Below, in pieces: positions 1-5,519 of a stretch of DNA of 7,956 nt. The notes beneath the pieces were generated by a model, which had not been told where the DNA came from, ran no database searches, and was given only the letters and a program-made list of their open reading frames with translations. The first letter of the stretch is position 1, and the number at the start of each line of letters is the position of its first letter. The DNA comes from an uncultured Clostridia bacterium. Its GTDB lineage: Bacteria > Bacillota > Clostridia > Oscillospirales > Oscillospiraceae. The position numbers and the translations under genes were made by a program. The stretch is taken from NCBI GenBank assembly GCA_947176425.1, contig CAMWQV010000076.1, positions 1 to 7,956 on the forward strand, given 5' to 3'.

Positions 1-713
1 CCAGTCTGCAAGGCGTTTTCGCACCGCCGATGCGGCCGCTGCTCCGGATGCGGGGCGTCTGCGCGCTTCCCCTGCTGACCGGACTGCTGGGCGGTTATCC
101 CACCGGCGTGCGGACCGCGGCGGAGCTGTACCGGGACGGGCGGCTCACACAGCAGGAAGCAGAATTGCTGCTGGGATTCTGCGACAACAGCGGTCCTGCG
201 TTTTTCATGGGATACGTGGGCGCGGGGCTGCTGGGCAACGGGGTGGCGGGGATGTGGCTGTATGGCATTCACGCGGTTTCCGCGCTGCTGACCGGGATCA
301 TTTTCTGCCGCATCCAAAAAGACCGGGGTCCGGGACTGCTGCGGAACAGTCTGCCGGTAAAACAAACAACATTCCCGCAGGCGTTGACAGAGGCGGTTTC
401 CGGCGCGCTGGCGTCCATGCTGCAAATCTGCGCGTTTGTGGTACTGTTCCGGGTATTGGCTGCGCTTCTGCCCCAAAACATGCCGGGATTAGGCGCGCTG
501 GAGATGGTAACAGGCATCGCACGCCTGACGCCTGGACAGTCTGGTTTCATCGCCGCCGCCGCAATCACCGGCTGGGGCGGACTGTCGGTACACTGTCAGG
601 CGATGGCGGCGGCGGAAGGACTGCCGTTCCGCTGGCACTGGGCGGGCAAGGCGGTTCAGACCGGAATATCGGTTGTGCTGGCTTTTGGCGTCTGGCACGG
701 ATTTTTCTGTTGA
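1..713 (+). CDS. ylbJ: YlbJ/SpoVV sporulation integral membrane protein, C-terminal part (5' truncated by window edge)
   Basis: The reading frame is open from base 3 with no start in sight, so the gene begins before the window; about 236 residues are visible and the stop is TGA at 711-713. The B. subtilis protein is about 400 aa, so this is roughly the C-terminal half. Visible family signatures are GLLGGYPTGVRTAAELY (codons near 81-131) and FCDNSGPAFFMGYVG (near 177-221), both typical of the YlbJ branch of nucleoside-recognition/transporter-like proteins. They are followed by several hydrophobic segments that fit membrane helices. In B. subtilis YlbJ (renamed SpoVV) sits in the outer forespore membrane and is needed to move dipicolinic acid from the mother cell toward the forespore; that role is inferred here by homology. 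The next gene's promoter overlaps this stop codon, and no terminator is visible after it. Confidence 0.88.
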   Translation, partial: SLQGVFAPPMRPLLRMRGVCALPLLTGLLGGYPTGVRTAAELYRDGRLTQQEAELLLGFCDNSGPAFFMGYVGAGLLGNGVAGMWLYGIHAVSALLTGIIFCRIQKDRGPGLLRNSLPVKQTTFPQALTEAVSGALASMLQICAFVVLFRVLAALLPQNMPGLGALEMVTGIARLTPGQSGFIAAAAITGWGGLSVHCQAMAAAEGLPFRWHWAGKAVQTGISVVLAFGVWHGFFC

Positions 714-738
714 ATTGTTCCCGCAGGTGCTGTATAAT
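710..738 (+). promoter_or_regulatory. Sigma-A-type promoter of the phosphoribosyltransferase gene
   Basis: A -35 box TTGAAT (710-715) and a perfect -10 box TATAAT (733-738) are separated by exactly 17 bases. The -35 overlaps the ylbJ stop codon. A transcript would start near 745, giving a leader of about 50 nt before the ATG at 796. No riboswitch-like fold was seen in the leader. Confidence 0.75.
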
Positions 739-795
739 AGAGACAACAAGGCGGGTGGGTCCGTCAATTTATACAGAGTTCAGGAGGCTTTCATC

Positions 796-1362
796 ATGAC
801 CTATACAATGAAGGTAGCGGGTCTGGAACGGCAGCTCCCGCTGTGCAGGGTCAACGACGATCTGTACATCGGCGCGTTCATCATTTTCGGCGACGCGGAA
901 CTGACCGTTGCCTGCGCGTCCGCACTGCTGGAGCGCGTCCCGGCGGACAGCTACGACTATATGCTGACCGCGGAAGCAAAAAGCATCCCGCTGATCCATG
1001 AAATGGCGCGGCAGTCCGGCGCGAAAAAGTATTTTATCGCACGCAAGGGCAGTAAAGTCTATATGCCCGACCCGATTCATGTATCTGTCCGGTCCATTAC
1101 GACGCTCCGGCAGCAGGACCTGTTTCTGGGCGCGGACGACTGCGCGGAGATTAAAGGCAAACGGATTCTGCTGGTAGACGACGTGATTTCTACGGGCGAG
1201 AGCCTGCACGCGCTGGAAGAACTGGTCAAGGCGGCAGGCGGCACGGTAGCAGGCCGGGCGGCGATTCTCGCGGAAGGCGACGCGCTGGCACGGGAAGATA
1301 TTTTGTATCTCGCGCCGCTGCCTGTGTTCAACGGGGACGGCACAGTGAAACAGGAAGCATAA
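796..1362 (+). CDS. Phosphoribosyltransferase family protein (Apt-like, type I PRTase)
   Basis: A 188-aa cytosolic protein of the type I phosphoribosyltransferase fold. The diagnostic PRPP-binding loop is VDDVISTGES at residues 127-136, preceded by the hydrophobic strand RILL. Other family segments are LTAEAKSIPLIHEMAR in the N-terminal half and a C-terminal RAAILAEGDA stretch. Such proteins transfer ribose-5-phosphate from PRPP to a base. Relatives in Firmicutes are often labelled adenine phosphoribosyltransferase, but the N-terminus lacks the typical Apt opening (IPDFPKPGI-type), so the base is not assigned and no gene symbol is given. The start at 796 is chosen because AGGAGG (782-787) lies 8 bases upstream; a longer frame from 673 would run through the promoter. 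The gene is monocistronic, with its own promoter (710-738) and a terminator at 1371-1404. Confidence 0.9.
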   Translation: MTYTMKVAGLERQLPLCRVNDDLYIGAFIIFGDAELTVACASALLERVPADSYDYMLTAEAKSIPLIHEMARQSGAKKYFIARKGSKVYMPDPIHVSVRSITTLRQQDLFLGADDCAEIKGKRILLVDDVISTGESLHALEELVKAAGGTVAGRAAILAEGDALAREDILYLAPLPVFNGDGTVKQEA

Positions 1363-1370
1363 GAAAGCGT

Positions 1371-1404
1371 ACCCCGGCAGGAAGCAGCCGTTTCCCGCCG
1401 GGGT
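1371..1404. terminator. Bidirectional rho-independent terminator between convergent genes
   Basis: ACCCCGGC (1371-1378) pairs perfectly with GCCGGGGT (1397-1404). After a single A/C mismatch, GGAA pairs with TTCC, leaving an 8-nt loop. A T-rich stretch follows on the + strand (CATTTCAGTTTTCTT), and the - strand is followed by CTTTCTT. It sits in the 46-bp gap between the phosphoribosyltransferase stop (1362) and the yyaL-type stop (1409), so it can serve both genes. Confidence 0.75.
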
Positions 1405-1408
1405 CATT

Positions 1409-3418
1409 TCAGTTTTCTTCCAAAATGGCGCGAAGCTGCTCAGGGGTCTCCACCGGCGGTTTACAGACGGCGTAACCGCAGACATACACCTGTACGCCTT
1501 CTTTGGGAATGGGATAGACAGCAGTATGGGGGCATAAAAGCTCCAGCGCATGGGCGTTATCGGGCCTCTTAACCAAAGCGGCAAGATGAAATTCTTCTGT
1601 AATTCCGGGCAGCCATGCGGGAGGCCGGTCCGCCGTGACGCAAACCATCTGCCGGGACTGATCGTCCCCTATTGCCAGAAGGGCAAAGCCTGCGGCATGA
1701 GGCGCCGCTTGGACAGCGGAGGAAAGCCATTGCATCTGCGTCTGCCAGAGATCATAATAATGGTCTTGACGCGTCAGCCGCCAAAGCCGTCCCAACGCCA
1801 GCGCCGCCGCCGCGTTCCCCGACGGATACGCGTTGTCATATGCTTCTTTCTGCCGTACAATTAAACGCTCACTGTCCACTGACGTATTGAAAAAGCCGCC
1901 GTGGTCCTCGTCCTGAAACAATTCGTCCATTTTATTTGCCAGTCTTGCCGCTTCCCGCAGGCAGGATATGGAAAAATTCGCCTCGTACAGTTCCAGCAGC
2001 GCCCAGCAGTACAGGGCGTAGTCCTCCAGCTGGCCGTCCAGCACTGCCTCGCGGCCCTGTAAACAGCGGTACAGCGTCCCGTCGGAAGCGGTCAGGCGGG
2101 TCCGGAGCAGCATCCTGGTACTTTCCGCGGCCCGCAGATAACGCTTGCTGCCCGTCACCCGGTACGCCTTTGCTAATGCGGCAATCATCATAGCGTTCCA
2201 GCCTGTCAGCACTTTCTCGTCCCGATGCAGCGGCGCACGGCGGCGGCGGTAATCAGACAGTTTTTCCAGTTCCGTCACAAACATGCCGTTTTCATACTGC
2301 TCGTTGTCCAATAAATGGGGAAGCTGTTTCCCTGGTTTTTCTATGGCAAACCAGCGGCAGAAACGCTCCCCTTCCTGTTCGCCCAGGACACCGTATATCT
2401 CCCGTTTTGTGAGCAGGTAGTATCTGCCTTCCTCCCCTACGGCGCCGGCATCCTGCGCACAGGCGAAACCGTTTTTGGGCAGACGCAGTTCCCGCAGTGC
2501 GTACTCCAATGTCCGGCAGGCGTTGTCACAGTACCAGCGCCGCCCGGTACGGGTATAGGCGTCCAGAAGCGTATAGGCTAACATGGCGTTATCATAGAGC
2601 ATCTTTTCAAAATGCGGTATTTTCCACGCTTCATCCGTGCTGTACCGGCAGAACCCGCCGCCGATTTGATCGAAAATGCCGCCCCGCAGCATCTGTGTTA
2701 TGGTACGCTCCGCCATCTCCATTGCGTCCGGATCATTTTCCCGGTCCGCGTAGTCCAGCAGGAACAACAGCTGCTGTGGATTGGGGAATTTTGGCGCGCC
2801 GCCGAACCCGCCGTTCTGCGGATCGAAATTTTCCGATAACTCACAGACCGCCCGGTCCCGCAGGTTTTGTTTCTCTGGCACGCCCGCCGGTTCCCGATTC
2901 TGAATCGCCTCTGTAACACGCTGCCCCAGATTCAGCAGGTTTGAACGGTCTGACTGCCACAGGCGTTCCGTTTCCTCTAAAATCTCCAGCAGGCCGGATA
3001 AGCCGTCCGCGCTTTTGGGCGGCAGGTAGGTCCCGGCCCAGAACGGCTCCTGGTCCGGCGTCATGAGAATGGACAGCGGCCAGCCTCCGGAACCGGTCAG
3101 GGCCTGGCAGGCCGCCATATACACCCCGTCTACGTCCGGACGCTCCTCACGGTCTACTTTGATGGAAATAAATGAACGGTTCAGAATTTGGGCCGTTTCC
3201 GGGTCGCGGAATGTGGTCCGGCCCATGACATGGCACCAATAACAGGTAGAATAGCCGATGGACAGAAAAATGGGTTTATCCTCCAGACGCGCCGCCTGAA
3301 ACGCCTCCTCACACCAGGGATACCAATGCACCGGGTCCAACGCGTGCTGGAGCAGGTAAGGGGAGCTTTCCCGGCGCAGACGGTTGAAACCGGTTTTGCG
3401 TTCTATCGTTTGATTCAT
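1409..3418 (-). CDS. yyaL: Thioredoxin domain-containing protein, YyaL/SPATA20 (DUF255) family
   Basis: At 669 aa this is close to B. subtilis YyaL (about 690 aa). The N-terminal DUF255 thioredoxin-like domain shows ESSPYLLQHALDPVHWYPW (about residues 17-35), a CxxC at C59-Y-W-C62, KVDREERPDVD (87-97), GGWPL (111-115) and FWAGTYLPP (126-134). The rest resembles an alpha/alpha-barrel (six-hairpin, epimerase-like) domain, with GGFGGAPKFP (203-212) and GGIFDQIGGGFCRYSTDE ending at about 263, followed by IPHFEKMLYDNA. The biochemical function of the family is not established; it is usually annotated only as a thioredoxin-domain protein. After the CxxC this copy reads HVMGRTTF, where most relatives have an acidic ESFED-like stretch. 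The start at 3418 is supported by AGGAGA (3433-3428) nine bases upstream. It lies alone on the - strand, separated by terminators from the upstream block and from the converging gene. Confidence 0.9.
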   Translation of the reverse strand: MNQTIERKTGFNRLRRESSPYLLQHALDPVHWYPWCEEAFQAARLEDKPIFLSIGYSTCYWCHVMGRTTFRDPETAQILNRSFISIKVDREERPDVDGVYMAACQALTGSGGWPLSILMTPDQEPFWAGTYLPPKSADGLSGLLEILEETERLWQSDRSNLLNLGQRVTEAIQNREPAGVPEKQNLRDRAVCELSENFDPQNGGFGGAPKFPNPQQLLFLLDYADRENDPDAMEMAERTITQMLRGGIFDQIGGGFCRYSTDEAWKIPHFEKMLYDNAMLAYTLLDAYTRTGRRWYCDNACRTLEYALRELRLPKNGFACAQDAGAVGEEGRYYLLTKREIYGVLGEQEGERFCRWFAIEKPGKQLPHLLDNEQYENGMFVTELEKLSDYRRRRAPLHRDEKVLTGWNAMMIAALAKAYRVTGSKRYLRAAESTRMLLRTRLTASDGTLYRCLQGREAVLDGQLEDYALYCWALLELYEANFSISCLREAARLANKMDELFQDEDHGGFFNTSVDSERLIVRQKEAYDNAYPSGNAAAALALGRLWRLTRQDHYYDLWQTQMQWLSSAVQAAPHAAGFALLAIGDDQSRQMVCVTADRPPAWLPGITEEFHLAALVKRPDNAHALELLCPHTAVYPIPKEGVQVYVCGYAVCKPPVETPEQLRAILEEN

Positions 3419-3454
3419 TTCGTGATCTCTCCTGTCTGCAAGTTTTGTGTATCG

Positions 3455-3484
3455 TTAGTATGAACGAAAGCGTAAAAAAGATGA
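3455..3484 (-). promoter_or_regulatory. Candidate sigma-E-like (mother-cell) promoter of the yyaL-type gene
   Basis: Read on the - strand, TCATCTT (3484-3478) matches the B. subtilis sigma-E -35 consensus [GT][AC]ATATT at 6 of 7 positions. After 15 bases comes CATACTAA (3462-3455), which matches CATAC of the -10 consensus CATACAnT. No convincing sigma-A pair was found in the same region. The call is tentative: such motifs are short, and the -35 overlaps the T-tail of a hairpin. Confidence 0.3.
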
Positions 3485-3510
3485 GGTCTCCGTACCTGGC
3501 AAAAGAGACC
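3485..3510 (-). terminator. Second, weaker hairpin plus T-run downstream of the accessory operon
   Basis: GGTCTC (3485-3490) and GAGACC (3505-3510) form a 6-bp perfect stem with a 14-nt loop. On the - strand it is followed by TCATCTTTTTT, a terminator-like tail. It lies 15 bp beyond the strong terminator at 3525-3558, so it may be a backup terminator protecting the yyaL-type gene from read-through. The stem is short, so confidence is limited. Confidence 0.4.
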
Positions 3511-3524
3511 AGATCATAAAAATT

Positions 3525-3558
3525 CGGGGCGTCTGGCTTTATGCGGTCAGACGCCCCG
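3525..3558 (-). terminator. Strong rho-independent terminator of the Rpn-Nudix-unknown operon
   Basis: CGGGGCGTCTG (3525-3535) pairs perfectly with CAGACGCCCCG (3548-3558), an 11-bp stem plus a possible G-T closing pair and a loop of about 10 nt. On the - strand the stem is followed by AATTTTTATG. The TGA stop of the 161-aa gene (3549-3547) lies inside the first-transcribed arm, so translation ends within the terminator. On the + strand the hairpin is followed by a weaker T-rich stretch. Confidence 0.85.
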
Positions 3559-4032
3559 GTTTCCTTTTATCACATAACAGTAATCTGTTACGGGTTCTCT
3601 CCATACTTCTATTTCGTACAGCTCCTGTATGTCGTCTATGGTTAATTCGTTTATCAAAATTTCTGCCGTCCGTACCTGATGGTCAAAACCCATATCCTGC
3701 CAGACATGCCAGAGTTCCATTTCACCGGCAGTTTTTACCTGTTCTCTCAAATATTCGATGATCTTTTTGGCCCGGCCCGGCGTATACTGCCATTCTAAAA
3801 CTGCGTAATATGTCTTCTCTGACGGAATCTCAAGGACCCTTTTTGTGGGGATAATTGCGAAACCATCATCTTTGCCGCCGTCATCAACGATTTTTCTATC
3901 TATGTCAACATAAATCGCAAAGTCCGGCGGATAGGATACTTCTTTCAAAGGGCAATCGGAAACAATGAACATAGCGCAGCTCATGACAGCCTCCTGATCC
4001 GTCAAACCGGAATTCATAAAAAATCTCTGCAT
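3547..4032 (-). CDS. Uncharacterised 161-aa protein, last gene of the accessory operon
   Basis: I do not recognise the family. The product is soluble-looking, acidic and rich in aromatic residues, with no signal peptide or membrane segment. Recognisable blocks are MSCAMFIVSDCPLKEV near the N-terminus, PPDFAIYVDIDRKI, YYAVLEWQYTPGRAKKIIEYLREQ (the last part probably an amphipathic helix) and ELWHVWQDMGFDH. Two starts are possible. ATG at 4032 gives 161 aa and overlaps the Nudix gene by 19 bp. ATG at 4017 gives 156 aa and forms the classic ATGA overlap with the Nudix stop codon. Neither has a strong ribosome binding site, so translation is probably coupled to the Nudix gene. Composition is AT-rich (35% and 43% GC on two counted 60-base lines), like the Nudix gene and unlike the core genes. 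The stop codon lies inside the terminator hairpin. Confidence 0.75.
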   Translation of the reverse strand: MQRFFMNSGLTDQEAVMSCAMFIVSDCPLKEVSYPPDFAIYVDIDRKIVDDGGKDDGFAIIPTKRVLEIPSEKTYYAVLEWQYTPGRAKKIIEYLREQVKTAGEMELWHVWQDMGFDHQVRTAEILINELTIDDIQELYEIEVWREPVTDYCYVIKGNRGV

Positions 4033-4505
4033 TTATCCCAGTGCATACCGGAGCAATTATTTTCACGGGCTATTACATCGTTTACATCTTCTATCTTATA
4101 CCATTTAATGTCATCTACTTCATCAGAATTGGAAAATCGTGATTTCTTTACGTAAGCAATAAATCCAATCATAATAAGCTGCTTAGGCGCAAAGTAATAA
4201 CTGGATATATATTTACATCTGATAACGTCTTGTCCGGTTTCTTCCTTTACTTCACGTGCAACAGCCTCCTCGATTGTTTCCCCATCAATCATATAGCCAG
4301 TTACAACTGTCCATTTCGCATCTGATATATAATTCTGCTTTAATAGAAGTATTTCATGAAACTCATTGACTACTAACACCTCTACAACAGGAAAAGGACT
4401 GCTGCCATATTTTCTTTTGCAGCATGGGCAAATCTTACAATCATCATCGCCGCATTTCATATCTTCTAATTGATGACCGCATTCTGCGCAATATTTATAA
4501 ATCAT
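4014..4505 (-). CDS. Nudix hydrolase with N-terminal zinc ribbon (NudC-like architecture)
   Basis: A 163-aa cytosolic protein. The N-terminus has a zinc-ribbon pattern, C6-x2-C9 and C26-x2-C29, with further cysteines at 18, 23 and 28. The Nudix box is complete from G70 to Q92: G70-x5-E76-x7-R84-E-V-K-E88-E89-x-G91, so the metal-binding and catalytic glutamates are present. Only the final hydrophobic position is replaced, by Gln. Ribbon plus Nudix is the layout of NudC NAD(H) pyrophosphatases. The NudC signature SQPWPFPxS expected just after the box is here a degenerate SSYYFAPKQ (101-109), so the substrate is probably a nucleoside diphosphate derivative that I cannot name. The start at 4505 directly precedes the zinc ribbon; only a distant G-rich tract (GGGGGGTG) serves as a possible ribosome binding site. 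It is AT-rich (about 35% GC over 4021-4140), lies 23 bp after the Rpn gene and overlaps the next gene. Confidence 0.88.
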   Translation of the reverse strand: MIYKYCAECGHQLEDMKCGDDDCKICPCCKRKYGSSPFPVVEVLVVNEFHEILLLKQNYISDAKWTVVTGYMIDGETIEEAVAREVKEETGQDVIRCKYISSYYFAPKQLIMIGFIAYVKKSRFSNSDEVDDIKWYKIEDVNDVIARENNCSGMHWDKCRDFL

Positions 4506-4510
4506 TGAGG

Positions 4511-4530
4511 CCAGACACCCCCCGATTTTT
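4511..4530. repeat. Diverged copy of one terminator-hairpin arm between the Rpn and Nudix genes
   Basis: The + strand sequence CCAGACACCCCCCGATTTTT closely resembles the arm and T-tail of the terminator at 3518-3536 read on the - strand (CCAGACGCCCCGAATTTTT). It also matches the other arm as a direct repeat. No partner arm is present here, so it is not itself a terminator. The two copies flank the Nudix and 161-aa genes closely. Confidence 0.45.
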
Positions 4531-4780
4531 ACATTTTTAAGCCAAATTCCTGCGCAAGCGCATTAAGTTTTGTTCTGTCCGTCATGGCTGCCAGCAGGTC
4601 GCTGATACGGCCTAATGGTTCCAGCTTCCGCAGCAGTTCTTCATAGAGGGCGTCACGGCGGTTCTCACCTTCCTGCACACCCTTTTCTATTCCCTTTTCT
4701 ATTCCCTTTTGAAAAGTCTCTCTAACCAATGCTCTCCGGTCCATCTCCCATACTTCTTCCTGACTAAACAGCATCTGCAT
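4529..4780 (-). CDS. Possible internally translated RpnS-like C-terminal protein (83 aa, gene within gene)
   Basis: In the same frame as the Rpn gene, Met214 (ATG at 4780-4778) is preceded by AAGGAGGT (4798-4791), complementary over 8 bases to the 16S anti-Shine-Dalgarno sequence, with 10 bases between. Translation from here gives 83 residues beginning MQMLFSQEEVWEMD, containing the GIEK repeats and the C-terminal helices but no nuclease active site. E. coli Rpn loci are known to make such small C-terminal proteins (RpnS), which bind and block the full-length nuclease. The AAGGAG part also encodes Lys-Glu, so chance cannot be excluded, and the 10-base spacing is on the long side. Whether it is expressed is an inference from this site and the family precedent. 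Confidence 0.45.
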   Translation of the reverse strand: MQMLFSQEEVWEMDRRALVRETFQKGIEKGIEKGVQEGENRRDALYEELLRKLEPLGRISDLLAAMTDRTKLNALAQEFGLKM

Positions 4781-5419
4781 GATATCAATGACCTCCTTCC
4801 GTCTTGTTTTCAAGAACGCCGCCAAGATCCCGCGCTCCTGACAGATCCGCATTGTTTCCAAAATTGCCTTCTGTGTTGCTCCATATATCTTGCGCTGCTG
4901 GTCTGTGATCTTGCAAAAATCCACATACTGGCCAAGAATCGTGTTATCCCCGCCCCGCAGCACTTTAACAGTCAGATCAATATCGCCCTTCCCCGCATCC
5001 TTCATCCACATATCCGACAGATGCAGTTCTTCAGGAACGTTCTTCTTATTTCCTGTATATACCATATACAGTTCCGGCGGCGGAATTTGCACCATCTTTG
5101 GTGAATACAGGGACAGTTCATGCTCCTCAACATATTCCTTATATACGATTGCAAGATACAGAAGCAGCCGCAAAGGAATATTCCAGGAAAATACACTCTG
5201 CGCTTCCATCATAAAGATCAGCTGTCTTCTTACCTGCATCCCCAAATCATTATATTGTCCATTGGCGAGAATATTTTGCAAAGTCACAAGCTGAAAATCT
5301 TTTACAGTAACTTGTGTATCTTCAGGATGCAGGCTCAAATACAACTCCCGCATATATTTCGGGTCTCTGAAGAGGTATGTAAACACACTGTCCTTTATAT
5401 TTCGTTTCATCTCTGGCAT
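4529..5419 (-). CDS. Rpn family recombination-promoting nuclease / PD-(D/E)XK nuclease family putative transposase
   Basis: A 296-aa protein. N-terminal KDSVFTYLFRDP (9-20) and the nuclease core NDLG (D58) followed by FMMEAQS (E72, Q74) match the PD-(D/E)XK active site of the Rpn/PDDEXK_2 family. PPELYMVYTGNKK (114-126) is another family block. The C-terminal part carries GIEKGIEKGVQEG repeats and a probable dimerising helix. E. coli Rpn proteins are DNA nucleases that raise recombination; their full-length forms act as toxins and anti-phage effectors, restrained by separately translated C-terminal domains. The start at 5419 (ATG) is chosen because GAGGTG (5431-5426) lies 6 bases upstream. 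An extension to a TTG at 5467 is rejected because that codon falls in the promoter -35. It is the first gene of an operon with the Nudix and 161-aa genes, and its GC (about 40-55% on counted lines) is intermediate. Confidence 0.88.
   Translation of the reverse strand: MPEMKRNIKDSVFTYLFRDPKYMRELYLSLHPEDTQVTVKDFQLVTLQNILANGQYNDLGMQVRRQLIFMMEAQSVFSWNIPLRLLLYLAIVYKEYVEEHELSLYSPKMVQIPPPELYMVYTGNKKNVPEELHLSDMWMKDAGKGDIDLTVKVLRGGDNTILGQYVDFCKITDQQRKIYGATQKAILETMRICQERGILAAFLKTRRKEVIDIMQMLFSQEEVWEMDRRALVRETFQKGIEKGIEKGVQEGENRRDALYEELLRKLEPLGRISDLLAAMTDRTKLNALAQEFGLKM
4680..4710 (-). repeat. 12-bp tandem repeat encoding GIEK tetrapeptides in the Rpn C-terminus
   Basis: The unit CCCTTTTCTATT (+ strand) occurs at 4680-4691 and 4692-4703, identical, with a third partial copy at 4704-4710. 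On the coding strand each unit is four in-frame codons giving Gly-Ile-Glu-Lys, followed by a diverged GVQE unit. Gain or loss of a unit keeps the frame and adds or removes one helical turn or so. Confidence 0.85.
4791..4798 (-). promoter_or_regulatory. Full-consensus ribosome binding site inside the Rpn gene
   Basis: AAGGAGGT on the - strand is a stronger match to the anti-Shine-Dalgarno sequence than the gene's own start site (GAGGTG). It lies 10 bases before an in-frame ATG (4780) and 16 before a second (4774). It is listed because it decides the start of the possible 83-aa internal product. Confidence 0.6.
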
Positions 5420-5438
5420 CGCATCCACCTCTTTTTTC

Positions 5439-5467
5439 AGTATACCACCTTCTATTCCAAAATACAA
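5439..5467 (-). promoter_or_regulatory. Extended -10 sigma-A promoter of the Rpn-Nudix-unknown operon
   Basis: On the - strand, TTGTAT (5467-5462), a 17-base spacer and TATACT (5444-5439) are present, with TGG directly before the -10 forming an extended -10 element. Transcription would begin near 5432, leaving a very short leader in which the ribosome binding site is almost at the 5' end. It lies just downstream of the spoVAF terminator, so the operon is probably transcribed independently of spoVAF. Confidence 0.6.
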
Positions 5468-5473
5468 GATAAA

Positions 5474-5514
5474 ATACCGGCGCGCAACCGTTTCAGATCA
5501 TTCCGCGCCGGTAT
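5474..5514 (-). terminator. Rho-independent terminator of spoVAF
   Basis: ATACCGGCGCG (5474-5484) and CGCGCCGGTAT (5504-5514) form a perfect 11-bp stem with a 19-nt loop. On the - strand the stem runs into TTTATCTTG. It begins 5 bases after the spoVAF stop codon (5522-5520) and separates spoVAF from the accessory operon. Confidence 0.8.
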
Positions 5515-5519
5515 CAAAA

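Noticed and set aside
673..795. Upstream extension of the phosphoribosyltransferase frame to 673
   Set aside because: It would overlap the ylbJ gene and run through a TTGAAT-17-TATAAT promoter. The ATG at 796 has AGGAGG at 8 bases and starts the family-like sequence.
739..795. Purine-type riboswitch in the phosphoribosyltransferase leader
   Set aside because: The leader is only about 50 nt, with no aptamer-like stems or terminator/antiterminator pair.
254..799. 181-aa + strand frame overlapping ylbJ
   Set aside because: It is Arg/Gly-rich shadow translation of the GC-rich ylbJ gene in another frame, and ends past the next gene's promoter.
769..1584. 271-aa - strand frame opposite the phosphoribosyltransferase
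   Set aside because: It is a shadow of a GC-rich gene, runs across a terminator and into the yyaL-type gene, and shows no family features.
4529..5419. Rpn gene as an active transposon/insertion sequence
   Set aside because: The family is often labelled putative transposase, but no terminal inverted repeats or target-site duplications were seen around the gene; it is better described as a nuclease.
5420..5467. N-terminal extension of the Rpn protein by 16 residues to position 5467
   Set aside because: The codon at 5467 is TTG and coincides with the promoter -35. The ATG at 5419 has a well-spaced GAGGTG ribosome binding site and fits the family N-terminus.
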